Origin: Phreatobacter aquaticus
GTDB lineage: Bacteria; Pseudomonadota; Alphaproteobacteria; Rhizobiales; Phreatobacteraceae
Length of the DNA: 64,000 nucleotides
NCBI RefSeq assembly: GCF_005160265.1
Contig: NZ_CP039865.1
Span: forward strand, 2,442,828-2,506,827
Direction: 5' to 3'
Part shown: positions 17,176 to 27,729 of the stretch, piece after piece
How the letters are laid out: every line of letters begins with the position of its first letter
Position numbering within the stretch: position 1 is the stretch's first letter
The notes under the pieces: generated by a model
Database searches by the model: none
What the model was told of the DNA's origin: nothing
What the model saw: only the letters and a program-made list of their open reading frames with translations
Made by a program: the position numbers and the translations under genes

Positions 17176-18012
17176 ATGAGCATCGATCGACGGATATTTG
17201 CCGCATCCCTTGTTGTCTCGGCGGGAGCCACACTCGTCGCCCCAGCTATCGCGCAAGGCGCGGGCACCCTGGACGAGGTCAAGCGCCGCGGCTCGCTCAG
17301 GGTCGGCGTGACCCAGGCGCCCCCCTGGTATTCCAAGGATCCCCGCACCGGCGAATGGTCGTCCGGTGTCGGCGTCTCGGTCGGCAAGGCCATGGCAACA
17401 GCGCTCGGCGTCCGCTTCGAACCGGTCGAGGTCACCTGGGGCACGGCGATCGCGGCCCTCCAGGCCAACCGCATCGACATCATGTATGTGCTCGACGCGA
17501 CGCCTGAACGCGCCCAGGCGGTCGACTTCCCGGCATCGCCTCTGCTCTACTATTCCCTCGCGGTGCTGGCCAAGGATGAGCTCGCCGTGCGCAACTGGGA
17601 GGACCTGAACAAGCCGGAGGTCCGGATCGCCGTGCCGCAGGCGACCAGCATGGACGCCTTCCTCACCGCCAATGTCGCGAAGGCCACCATCCAGCGCTTT
17701 CCCGGCAATACCGAGGCCATCGCCGCTTTCCAGTCGGGCCGGGTCGAAGCGGTCTGCCTGTTCCATCCCCCGCTGATCGCAGCCCGCCAGCGCCTCGGCG
17801 CAGGCAAGATCGTCGTGCCTCAGCCGACCCGGTCCAACCCGTCCAGCGCGGCCGTCCGCAAGGGCGACACCGCCTTCGTTGCCTGGGTGGACGAGCAGAT
17901 CAGTGGCTATTACCGCAGCCGCCAGATCCAGACCTGGTACGAGGAATTCCTCACCAGCTTCGGCCTCGACCCCAAGGCGGCCCCACCGATCATCAAGGAA
18001 ATGCTCGGCTGA
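17176..18012 (+). CDS. Polar amino acid-type ABC transporter substrate-binding protein
   Basis: A 278-residue family 3 solute-binding protein. Signal peptide MSIDRRIFAASLVVSAGATL ends near AIAQ, with a twin-arginine-like start. The mature part opens LDEVKRRGSLRVGVTQAPPW, then RIDIMYVLDATPERAQAVDF and WVDEQISGYYRSRQ, all typical of the HisJ/GlnH group. The start at 17176 has GGAGGG five bases upstream. It is the first gene of a five-gene cluster plus regulator on the plus strand, preceded by a candidate GntR operator. The ligand is unknown. The acidic carboxylate contacts usual for amino acid ligands cannot be judged by eye. Confidence 0.92.
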   Translation: MSIDRRIFAASLVVSAGATLVAPAIAQGAGTLDEVKRRGSLRVGVTQAPPWYSKDPRTGEWSSGVGVSVGKAMATALGVRFEPVEVTWGTAIAALQANRIDIMYVLDATPERAQAVDFPASPLLYYSLAVLAKDELAVRNWEDLNKPEVRIAVPQATSMDAFLTANVAKATIQRFPGNTEAIAAFQSGRVEAVCLFHPPLIAARQRLGAGKIVVPQPTRSNPSSAAVRKGDTAFVAWVDEQISGYYRSRQIQTWYEEFLTSFGLDPKAAPPIIKEMLG

Positions 18013-18022
18013 CGCGGCTCCC

Positions 18023-18697
18023 GTGTACCGCTGGGACTTCACGCCGATCTGGGCGCATGGTGACCTGCTGCTGGCAGGCCTTGGCAATACGCTTGTCCTG
18101 ACAGGCGTGGCGCTGGCCGGCGGTCTGCCGGTCGGCCTCGCGCTGGCGCTGGCGCGCCTGTCCGGCAATCGCCTCATGGCGGCCCCGGCCGGGCTCGTCA
18201 TCGAGGTGTTCCGCACGACGCCTCCGCTCGTCCAGCTGTTCTGGTTCTATTTCGGGCTGCCGATCATCCTGAAGGTCGAGATGACGCCCTATCTCGCCGC
18301 GGCTCTCACCTTCACGATCCAGTCCGGGGCCTTCTTCGCCGAAATTTTTCGCGCCGGCATCGTCTCGGTCGACAAGGGGCAGAGTGAGGCGGCCCGCGCC
18401 ATCGGCATGAGCAAGGCGCAGGCGATGCGGCGCATCATCCTGCCCCAGGCGGTGAAGCGCATGTTCCCCGCCATGATGGAGCGCTCGATCGAGCTGATGA
18501 AGACGACCACTCTCGTCGCCACCGTCTCCTATGCCGACCTCCTCTATCAGGCGAACGAACTGGCCCAGAAGACCTTCCGTCCCCTCGAGGTCTTCACCGC
18601 GGCGGCGCTCCTCTATTTCGTCACCATCACGCTGGTGAGCGCACTGGGCGCGCTGGTCGAGCGGCGCATGGCGCAAAGCGGCGAGATGGCGCGATGA
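18023..18697 (+). CDS. Polar amino acid-type ABC transporter permease, first
   Basis: A 224-residue HisM/GlnP-type permease with about five hydrophobic segments. The coupling (EAA) loop reads EAARAIGMSKAQAMRRIILP. I place the start at the GTG at 18023, because it gives VYRWDFTPIW, matching MTYRWDFTPL of the paralogue that follows. It begins 10 bp after the binding-protein stop. Its stop overlaps the next start (ATGA). It forms a heterodimeric channel with the next gene product. Confidence 0.9.
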   Translation: MYRWDFTPIWAHGDLLLAGLGNTLVLTGVALAGGLPVGLALALARLSGNRLMAAPAGLVIEVFRTTPPLVQLFWFYFGLPIILKVEMTPYLAAALTFTIQSGAFFAEIFRAGIVSVDKGQSEAARAIGMSKAQAMRRIILPQAVKRMFPAMMERSIELMKTTTLVATVSYADLLYQANELAQKTFRPLEVFTAAALLYFVTITLVSALGALVERRMAQSGEMAR

Positions 18698-19359
18698 CCT
18701 ATCGCTGGGACTTCACGCCGCTCATCGACAATTGGCAGGCGCTGGCCATGGGCGCCATCGGCACTCTGCGGCTTTTCGCCATCTGCCTGGTGATCGGCCT
18801 CGGTTTCGGCCTGGTCGTGGCGCTGGCGCGGCGGTCCCGCTGGCGGATGGCGCGATGGGTGTCCATCGGCTTCATCGAGTTCTTCCGGAACACGCCGGTC
18901 CTCGTGCAGATCCTGTGGTTCTATTTCGCCCTGCCAATGCTGGTTCCGGTCGAGATCACGCCCTTCGCGGCGGCCATTCTTGGCATTTCGCTGAACTCGG
19001 CCGCCTATTCGGCAGAAATCTACCGCGCCGGCATCCAGTCGATCGAGCCGGGCCAATGGGAGGCGGCGCGCGCCATCGGCATGTCCGGCCTGCAGACGCT
19101 CCGGCGGATCGTCCTGCCGCAGGCGCTGAGGCGGGTGCTGCCGGCCCTGACCAACCGCGGCATCGAGATCTTCAAGATGACGACGCTGGCCTCGGTGGTC
19201 GCCTATATCGAGCTCCTGCACCAGGGCAAACTCATCGCCTCGCTGAACTTCAATCCGCTGGAGGTCTACACCGTCATCGGCGCCCTCTTCTTCCTCTTCC
19301 TCTACCCGCTGGTGCGCGCGACCTATGCGCTCGAGCGGCGGCTCGCACGGAGCGACTGA
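18694..19359 (+). CDS. Polar amino acid-type ABC transporter permease, second
   Basis: A 221-residue paralogue of the preceding permease: MTYRWDFTPLIDNW, then FIEFFRNTPVLVQILWFYFA and coupling loop EAARAIGMSGLQTLRRIVLP. The ATG overlaps the preceding stop, so the two subunits should be made in equal amount. The ATPase gene starts three bases after its stop. Confidence 0.93.
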   Translation: MTYRWDFTPLIDNWQALAMGAIGTLRLFAICLVIGLGFGLVVALARRSRWRMARWVSIGFIEFFRNTPVLVQILWFYFALPMLVPVEITPFAAAILGISLNSAAYSAEIYRAGIQSIEPGQWEAARAIGMSGLQTLRRIVLPQALRRVLPALTNRGIEIFKMTTLASVVAYIELLHQGKLIASLNFNPLEVYTVIGALFFLFLYPLVRATYALERRLARSD

Positions 19360-19362
19360 GCC

Positions 19363-20145
19363 ATGGACACGCCTCTCCTCCGGCTCGCGGGCCTCGACAA
19401 GCGTTTCGGCGACAAGGCCGTCTTCTCCGGCGTCGATCTCGACGTGAAGCGTGGCGACCGCATCGCCCTCATCGGCGCATCGGGGTCGGGCAAGTCCACG
19501 CTGCTGCGTTGCATCAACTTTCTCGAACGACCCGACGCCGGCCGCGTGATCCTGAACGGCGAGCCGGTCGGTACGGAGCGCCAGCGCTCCGGCGGCACCG
19601 AGATCCGCTACGACGAGGCAAGCCTCAACCGGCTGCGTCAGCGCGTCGGCATGGTGTTCCAGCAATTCAACCTGTTCCCCCACATGACGGCGCTCGGCAA
19701 TGTCATGGAAGGGCTCGTCACGGTGAAGCGCATGGCGAGCGGGCCGGCCGCCGAGCGCGCCCTCGCCGAACTCGCCCGCGTCGGTCTCGCCGACAAGGCC
19801 GAGGCCTATCCGGCGCATCTGTCCGGCGGGCAGAAGCAGCGCGTCGCGATTGCGCGGGCTCTGGCCATGGAGCCGGAGATCCTCTTGTTCGACGAGCCGA
19901 CGTCTGCGCTCGACCCGGCGCTCGTCGGCGAGGTTCTGGACACGATCCAGGCGCTTGCCGCCGAAGGGCGCACCATGATCCTCGTCACCCACGAGATCGG
20001 CTTCGCCTATCACATGGCGACCCGCGTCCTCTTCCTCGCCGAGGGCGGCATCTACGAACAGGGAACGCCGGACGAGGTGCTGAAGGCGCCGCGCCGGCCT
20101 CTGACCCAGGACTTCATCGCCGGCCATCGCCGGTTCAGCTTCTGA
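19363..20145 (+). CDS. Polar amino acid-type ABC transporter ATPase
   Basis: A 260-residue GlnQ/HisP-type ATPase. Walker A GASGSGKSTLLRC, Q-loop MVFQQFNLFPHMTALGNV, signature LSGGQKQRVAIARALAMEP, Walker B ILLFDEPTSALDP and H-loop ILVTHEIGFAYHMA. It carries the GGTEIRYDEASLNRLR type insert seen in some rhizobial homologues. It energises uptake by the preceding permeases. Confidence 0.94.
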   Translation: MDTPLLRLAGLDKRFGDKAVFSGVDLDVKRGDRIALIGASGSGKSTLLRCINFLERPDAGRVILNGEPVGTERQRSGGTEIRYDEASLNRLRQRVGMVFQQFNLFPHMTALGNVMEGLVTVKRMASGPAAERALAELARVGLADKAEAYPAHLSGGQKQRVAIARALAMEPEILLFDEPTSALDPALVGEVLDTIQALAAEGRTMILVTHEIGFAYHMATRVLFLAEGGIYEQGTPDEVLKAPRRPLTQDFIAGHRRFSF

Positions 20146-20157
20146 CGGAACAGTGCC

Positions 20158-21081
20158 ATGACCAGCGCAGCGACTTCCACCGCGGGCAGTGCCCAGGGCT
20201 ATCTCGACGATCCGCGCAACGAGGCGGTTCTCGTCTATGTCGACGGCGCCTTCGTTCCGCGCCATGAAGCCCGTGTCTCGGTCTTCGACAGCGGCTTCGT
20301 GCTGGGCGACGGCGTCTGGGAGGGCCTCCGGCTCAAGAACGGCCGGCTGATCCAGCTCGACGCCCATCTCGACCGGCTCTTCGAGGGCGCCAATTCCATC
20401 GCCCTCGACATCGGCCTCGACCGTGACGGGGTTGCCGCCGCGGTGAACGAGACCCTGGCGCGCAATGGCATGACCGATGGCGCCCATGTGCGTCTCATGG
20501 TGAGCCGTGGCATCAAGAAGACGGTCAACCAGGACCCGCGCTTCGTCATCGGCAAGGCGACCATCGTCATCGTCGCCGAATACAAGACGCCGCGCCCGGA
20601 ATCGAAGGCCCGCGGCCTGTCCCTCTTCACCTCCGCCTTCCGGACAAGCACGCCGGATGTCTTCGACCTGCGCCTCAACTCGCACAGCCGCCTCAACCTG
20701 ATCCAGGCGCTGATCCAGGCCATCAATGCTGGCGCCGACGAAGCCCTGATGCTCGACCCGCAGGGCTTCGTCGCCAGCTGCAACTCCACCAACTTCTTCA
20801 TCGTGCGCCGCGGCACGCTGTGGACCTCCACCGGCGCCTTCTGCTTCAAGGGCCTCACCCGCCAGGCCGTGCTGGATGCATGGCGCGCCGCGGGACTGCC
20901 CGCCGAGGAACGTCCCTTCACGCTCGCCGAGGTCTATGCCGCGGACGAGGCCTTCATTACCGGAACGCTCGGCGGCGTCACGCCGGTGACGAAAATTGAC
21001 GGACGGGTGATTGGCACCGGCACGCCCGGAGCGATGACCAAGCTCGCCTCCGAGCACTACCAGGCCTGGGTCGCCCGATGA
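20158..21081 (+). CDS. Class IV aminotransferase-fold protein lacking the PLP lysine
   Basis: A 307-residue protein of the fold shared by branched-chain and D-amino acid aminotransferases (VSVFDSGFVLGDGVWEGLRL, LMLDPQGFVASCNSTNFF, GLTRQAVLDAW, AFITGTLGGVTPVTKIDG). In active members a lysine three residues before Asn in a K-x-L-N context binds PLP; here the segment is NSHSRLNLIQ with Ser177/Arg178 at that place and no lysine nearby. The Glu that contacts the PLP ring nitrogen (TEGSSSN in D-amino acid aminotransferase) is replaced by Ser207 in VASCNSTN. Either the chemistry differs or the protein is not a transaminase. It lies between the ABC transporter and the regulator gene, whose ATG overlaps its stop. 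Confidence 0.82.
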   Translation: MTSAATSTAGSAQGYLDDPRNEAVLVYVDGAFVPRHEARVSVFDSGFVLGDGVWEGLRLKNGRLIQLDAHLDRLFEGANSIALDIGLDRDGVAAAVNETLARNGMTDGAHVRLMVSRGIKKTVNQDPRFVIGKATIVIVAEYKTPRPESKARGLSLFTSAFRTSTPDVFDLRLNSHSRLNLIQALIQAINAGADEALMLDPQGFVASCNSTNFFIVRRGTLWTSTGAFCFKGLTRQAVLDAWRAAGLPAEERPFTLAEVYAADEAFITGTLGGVTPVTKIDGRVIGTGTPGAMTKLASEHYQAWVAR

Positions 21082-21782
21082 GCCGCGCGGCGGGCCTCGC
21101 CATGGAAACGGGCGTCGCGCCGCTCCGGCGCGCGACCTTCCGCGACCTGGTCGCCGAGCGCTTGCGCCAGGCCATTATCGACGGCTCCATCGCGCCGGGC
21201 AGCACGGTGACGGAACAGCAGCTCGCGGCCGAGTTCGGGGTCAGCCGCGGCCCCTTGCGTGAGGCAATGGGCCAACTCGTCGAGGAGGGTCTCCTCGTCT
21301 CGGTGCCCTATACCGCCACCCGCGTCATGTCGCTGTCGCGCCACGACGTCGGTGAGATCTATTCCTTGCGCACCGCGATGGAGCGCCTTGCCTTCGCGCA
21401 GATCTGGGACCATCGGACCGAGGCCTTTGCCGCGACCCTCAGGGCACGGCACGAAGCCCTGCTGGCGGCGCTGCCCAGCGGCGACGGCTTCGCCACGTCG
21501 CAGGCCGAGGTGCGGCTCCACGCAACCGTCTACGAATTCTGCGGTCACAAGCTGCTTCTGGAGGCCTGGAACCGGATTGCGCCCCGTCTCCATCTCTACC
21601 TCGCGGTCCATCAGAAAGCCCATGGCCGCTCCGGTCCGCTCGACGATGCCCACCGCGCCTATGTCGATCTCGCGACCGGCGACCGGCTCGACCTGATGCT
21701 GGCGGAACTCGACCATCACATGCAGCGCGGCCTCGACCATCTGCAGGACTATGTGGCGCGCATCGTCGCCGCCGGAGACTGA
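21078..21782 (+). CDS. GntR-family regulator with FCD domain
   Basis: A 234-residue regulator. The N-terminal winged helix shows LRQAIIDGSIAPGSTVTEQQ followed by LAAEFGVSRGPLREAMGQLVEEGL, a textbook GntR domain. The C-terminal alpha-helical FCD domain contains ExxxLRxAMERLA and the histidines (HATVYEF, LDHHMQRGLDHL) that usually hold a metal and the effector. Its ATG overlaps the preceding stop. It most likely controls the upstream transporter cluster through the GATTGTTGACAATC site at 17100, responding to the transported compound or its product. Confidence 0.92.
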   Translation: MSRAAGLAMETGVAPLRRATFRDLVAERLRQAIIDGSIAPGSTVTEQQLAAEFGVSRGPLREAMGQLVEEGLLVSVPYTATRVMSLSRHDVGEIYSLRTAMERLAFAQIWDHRTEAFAATLRARHEALLAALPSGDGFATSQAEVRLHATVYEFCGHKLLLEAWNRIAPRLHLYLAVHQKAHGRSGPLDDAHRAYVDLATGDRLDLMLAELDHHMQRGLDHLQDYVARIVAAGD

Positions 21783-21870
21783 ACGGCATCGGCAGGTCGG
21801 ACCCTGCCTGAGCATCGCCACCCGGGACGTCGGGTGCGCCCTCAGCTAACCCACGGACATGTCGCGACAA

Positions 21871-21900
21871 AACAAAAGCCCGGCTGAACGGCCGGGCTTT
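21871..21900 (-). terminator. Rho-independent terminator of tRNA-Ala
   Basis: A ten-base-pair stem (AAAGCCCGGC/GCCGGGCTTT, 21875-21900) with a six-base loop. On the minus strand it is followed by TGTTTTG, a U-rich tail. It lies 12 bp after the 3' end of the tRNA. It may also slow plus-strand transcripts coming from the GntR gene. Confidence 0.8.
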
Positions 21901-21912
21901 GTCAAGACGGGC

Positions 21913-21988
21913 TGGTGGAGCTGAGCGGAATCGAACCGCTGGCCTCTGCAGTGCGATTGCAGCGCTCTCCCATCTGAGCTACAGCCCC
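21913..21988 (-). tRNA. tRNA-Ala(CGC)
   Basis: The minus strand gives a 76-nt cloverleaf with encoded CCA. The acceptor stem is GGGGCTG/CAGCTCC and the D-arm starts TAGCTCAGATGGGAGAGC. The anticodon stem is CTGCA/TGCAG around loop ATCGCAC, giving anticodon CGC (codon GCG). The T-arm contains GGTTCGATTCC. It is followed by a U-tailed hairpin. Confidence 0.95.
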
Positions 21989-22114
21989 CGCCCGGAGCGG
22001 CCTTTTAGGGTCTGGGCCTCCGGCGTGTCAAGCGTGGCGGCAGCTGATCCACCGCGCAACCGGCGTGCCACCATGCGGTCACGTCGCGTGGTTCCTCAGG
22101 CGTTTGAGGCGACA

Positions 22115-22139
22115 TGCGGGGCGCGGCGTCCGCCCCGCA
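22115..22139 (-). terminator. Stem-loop just after secA
   Basis: A perfect nine-base-pair stem (TGCGGGGCG/CGCCCCGCA) with a seven-base loop begins five bases after the secA stop. There is no U-run on the minus strand, so it may be a factor-assisted terminator or a 3'-end stabiliser. Confidence 0.5.
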
Positions 22140-22144
22140 AACCC

Positions 22145-24925
<2,781 letters not shown>

Positions 24926-25299
24926 GATCGTTCCTTCGCTTGAGGCCGCGCCTGACAGGGGACCGGTTGAGCAGATGGGTCGCACCCAACTGCCGATCGG
25001 TTCATGTCACCGGCCTCACAAGGCAGGTTGAGGGGCCACCCAGGGCGGTCCCGTCTTCATTCCCGAGCAGGGAATCCCGGACGAGGGGCGATCCCACCCA
25101 TTCACCAAGACGTGCGGTAGATATGGACGGTGGAAAGGGTTGTCAATTCAGCGCGAACCGGGCATTCCTGCCCCACCCGGCGCAGTGAACCCAAAGGCTG
25201 TCCCAGACGTTCTGCCGCATGGTCTGTTCATTCGTGCATTGCCCGACCAGCGGCACCGCGTAGCCGACCCTCGCCAACCGTGACAAAGGCCCGCTTCCG
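24926..25299. other. Divergent promoter region between secA and the parvulin gene
   Basis: This 374-bp gap between divergent starts contains no credible gene. It should hold promoters for both directions. I cannot point to a convincing -35/-10 pair or a known operator. No hairpin with a U-run is apparent. Confidence 0.5.
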
Positions 25300-26211
25300 A
25301 TGACCGTTCGCCTTCCTTTTGCCCTCGCAGCCCTTGTTCTCGGCCTGAGCGGCCCCCTGATGGCGCAGACGCCCCCTGCGGCCCCCGCCGCACCCGCGCC
25401 TGCCGCCCGGCTGGCGCCGGACGCCGTTCTTGCCAAGGTCTTCGGCGTCGAGATCCGCCAGGCCGATCTCGACGCGGCTGAAGAGGATATCGGCGGCCAG
25501 GCGACCGCCCAGATGAACCCCGACCAGAAGCGCGACTATCTCCTCGGCTTCGTCATCGACCTGACGATCGCCGCCCGCGCGGCGGAGGCTCGCAACATCC
25601 AGAACGGCCCGGATTTCGCCCGCAAGCTCTCCTATTACCGCAACAAGCTGCTGGTCGAGAGCCTGTTGAACGCGGAGACGGCCTCCCGGGTGACCGAAGC
25701 CGAGATGCGCAAGGTCTATGACGAGCAGCGCTCGCGGATCACGCCCGAGGAGGAAGTGCGCGCCAGCCACATCCTCGTCGAGACCGAGGAAGAGGCGAAG
25801 GCGATCATCGCCCAGCTGCGCGGCGGTGCCGATTTCGCGACCCTCGCCAAGGAAAAGTCGAAGGATCCGGGCGGTGCCAATGGCGGCGACCTCGGCTTCT
25901 TCTCCAAGGCCCAGATGGTGCCGGAATTCGCGACCGCCGCTTTCGCCATGCAGCCGGGCGCGCTGTCCGAGACGCCGGTCAAGACCCAGTTCGGCTGGCA
26001 TGTGATCAAGGTTGTCGAGAAGCGCGAGCGCCCGATCCCGACCTTCGAGCAGGTTCGTGGCCAGATCGAGGACTTCCTGACCCGTCGCGCCCAGGCCGAG
26101 CTGGTGCAGAAGCTGCGCTCCGAGGCCCAGGTCGAGCGGCTGCTGCCGCCGGCCGCTCCGGCTCCTGCGCCGGGTGCCGCCCCGGCGACCCCGGCCCCTG
26201 CCAGGCCCTGA
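25300..26211 (+). CDS. Periplasmic parvulin-type peptidyl-prolyl isomerase
   Basis: A 303-residue secreted foldase. Residues 1-23 form a Sec signal peptide ending MAQ, followed by an Ala/Pro-rich linker and a SurA-like helical region (about 40-140). One rotamase domain follows: EEVRASHILVETEEEAKAII, KSKDPGGANGGDLGFFSKAQ, ALSETPVKTQFGWHVIKVVE. The C-terminus is a proline/alanine tail (PAPAPGAAPATPAPARP). It helps outer-membrane or periplasmic proteins fold after SecA-driven export, which fits its divergent partner secA. Confidence 0.92.
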   Translation: MTVRLPFALAALVLGLSGPLMAQTPPAAPAAPAPAARLAPDAVLAKVFGVEIRQADLDAAEEDIGGQATAQMNPDQKRDYLLGFVIDLTIAARAAEARNIQNGPDFARKLSYYRNKLLVESLLNAETASRVTEAEMRKVYDEQRSRITPEEEVRASHILVETEEEAKAIIAQLRGGADFATLAKEKSKDPGGANGGDLGFFSKAQMVPEFATAAFAMQPGALSETPVKTQFGWHVIKVVEKRERPIPTFEQVRGQIEDFLTRRAQAELVQKLRSEAQVERLLPPAAPAPAPGAAPATPAPARP

Positions 26212-26217
26212 CCAACA

Positions 26218-26251
26218 GCCCTGCCTTTCGAACCGTTTCTTAAGGCAGGGC
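26218..26251 (+). terminator. Stem-loop after the parvulin gene
   Basis: GCCCTGCCTT and AAGGCAGGGC form a perfect ten-base-pair stem with a 14-base loop, starting seven bases after the stop codon. No U-run follows. It separates the parvulin gene from the flippase gene. Confidence 0.5.
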
Positions 26252-26328
26252 AGGCTATTGAGGGCATCTTGGATCGGGCTCCGTCGCAGGACGGGGCCGG
26301 CCCGCCGGGGAAGCCGCTCGTGTCTGTC

Positions 26329-27729
26329 ATGGGTTCCGACGAAGCCGAGATGGGGCGGGGCGCCAAGACGCTCCTGTCGCCATCGGCCGTCATTGACCGC
26401 CTGCGCTCGGTCCTGACCGGCAGCGGCGATCATTCCATCGCCCAGCGCATGGCGGGCGCGGCCTTCATCATTCGCGTCATGAGCGCGGCCATCGCCTATG
26501 TCAGCCAGGTGCTGATGGCCCGCTGGATGGGCGGCTCCGAATTCGGCATCTATGTCTCGGTCTGGGTCTGGGTTCTGCTGCTCGGACATTTTTCCAATCT
26601 GGGCCTGGCCTCCGCCGCCCAGCGCTTCATTCCCGAATATGCCGGCCGCGGCGACGAGGACGGCCTGCGCGGCTTCCTGAAGGGCGCGCGGCTGATCGGC
26701 ATGGCCTCCGGCACCGTCATCGCGGCCCTTGGCCTCACCGGCCTCTGGCTCGCAGGCCCCTCGATCGGCACCGGCCTCGGCGTGCCTCTGGCGCTCGCGG
26801 CCATCTGTCTGCCGCTCTATGTGCTGACCGACATCCAGGATGGCATTGCCCGGTCGCAGAACTGGACCGACCTGGCGCTGGGCCCACCTTATCTGATCCG
26901 ACCGGTCATCCTGCTCGCCGGCATGGCGGCGGGCCACATGCTCGGCCTTGCGGCCAATGCCACCACCGCCATGGCGGCCGCGGTCATCGCCACCTGGGCT
27001 GCTGGCATGATCCAGTTCTGGCTGCTCGGGCGCCGCCTGAAGGGCCGCGTTGCTGCCGGCCCGCGCCGCTATGAGGGCCGCTTCTGGCTCGCCACCTCGG
27101 TGCCGATCTTCCTGGTCGAGGCGTTCTATCTCGCCCTGACCTATACCGACATCATCCTCCTGAAGCAGTTCCGCCCAGCGGAAGAGGTCGCGATCTACTG
27201 GGCCGCGGTGAAGACGCTGGCGCTGGTCGCCTTCATCTATTTCTCGGTCGCCGCCGCGGCTGCCCACCGTTTCAGCGAATATCACACCGCCGGCGACCGC
27301 CAGAAGCTGTCGGAATTCCTGTCGGCCTCGATCCGCTGGACCTTCTATCCCTCGCTCGCAGCCACGATCGTGGTGCTGGCGCTGGGCAAGCCCTTCCTCA
27401 TGCTGTTCGGCCCGGATTTCGTCGCGGGCTATCCCGCCATGTTCGTCGTCTCGATCGGCCTTCTCGCCCGCGCGGCGGTTGGCCCGGTCGAGCGGCTGCT
27501 CTCCATGTCCGGCCAGCAGCGACTCTGTGCGCTGATCTATGCCACCGCCTTCGCCACCGCCGTGATCCTCTGCGTCTTGCTCATCCCGCCCTTCGGCATG
27601 ATGGGAGCCGCCAGCGCCACCGCCATTGCCCTGACCCTGGAATCGGTCCTGCTGTTCTGGGTGACCCGCACCAGGCTTGGCCTGACCGTCTCGCCCTTCG
27701 CGCGCCGTAGTCCGGCAGCCGCCGAATGA
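26329..27729 (+). CDS. Wzx/MATE-type oligosaccharide flippase family membrane protein
   Basis: A roughly 466-residue integral membrane protein with a dozen or so hydrophobic segments, for example FIIRVMSAAIAYVSQVLMAR, WVWVLLLGHFSNLGLASAAQ and the late loop KPFLMLFGPDFVAGYPAMFV. FGPDFVxGYP is typical of polysaccharide flippases, which move lipid-linked glycans across the inner membrane. The start is uncertain: ATG at 26329, GTG at 26320 (better ribosome-binding site, GGGGAAG) and TTG at 26269 are in frame. The stop overlaps the next start (ATGA). No glycosyltransferases are nearby, so the glycan is unknown. Confidence 0.85.
   Translation: MGSDEAEMGRGAKTLLSPSAVIDRLRSVLTGSGDHSIAQRMAGAAFIIRVMSAAIAYVSQVLMARWMGGSEFGIYVSVWVWVLLLGHFSNLGLASAAQRFIPEYAGRGDEDGLRGFLKGARLIGMASGTVIAALGLTGLWLAGPSIGTGLGVPLALAAICLPLYVLTDIQDGIARSQNWTDLALGPPYLIRPVILLAGMAAGHMLGLAANATTAMAAAVIATWAAGMIQFWLLGRRLKGRVAAGPRRYEGRFWLATSVPIFLVEAFYLALTYTDIILLKQFRPAEEVAIYWAAVKTLALVAFIYFSVAAAAAHRFSEYHTAGDRQKLSEFLSASIRWTFYPSLAATIVVLALGKPFLMLFGPDFVAGYPAMFVVSIGLLARAAVGPVERLLSMSGQQRLCALIYATAFATAVILCVLLIPPFGMMGAASATAIALTLESVLLFWVTRTRLGLTVSPFARRSPAAAE

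Noticed and set aside
18613-21057. An 814-codon open frame on the minus strand opposite the amino acid ABC cluster
   Set aside because: The plus strand carries permease, ATPase and aminotransferase-fold genes with clear motifs and coupled starts. The antisense frame is compositionally biased with no domain.
25228-27285. A 685-codon open frame opposite the parvulin and flippase genes
   Set aside because: Covers two genes on the other strand that have a signal peptide, a rotamase domain and membrane helices. Its own translation is biased and featureless.
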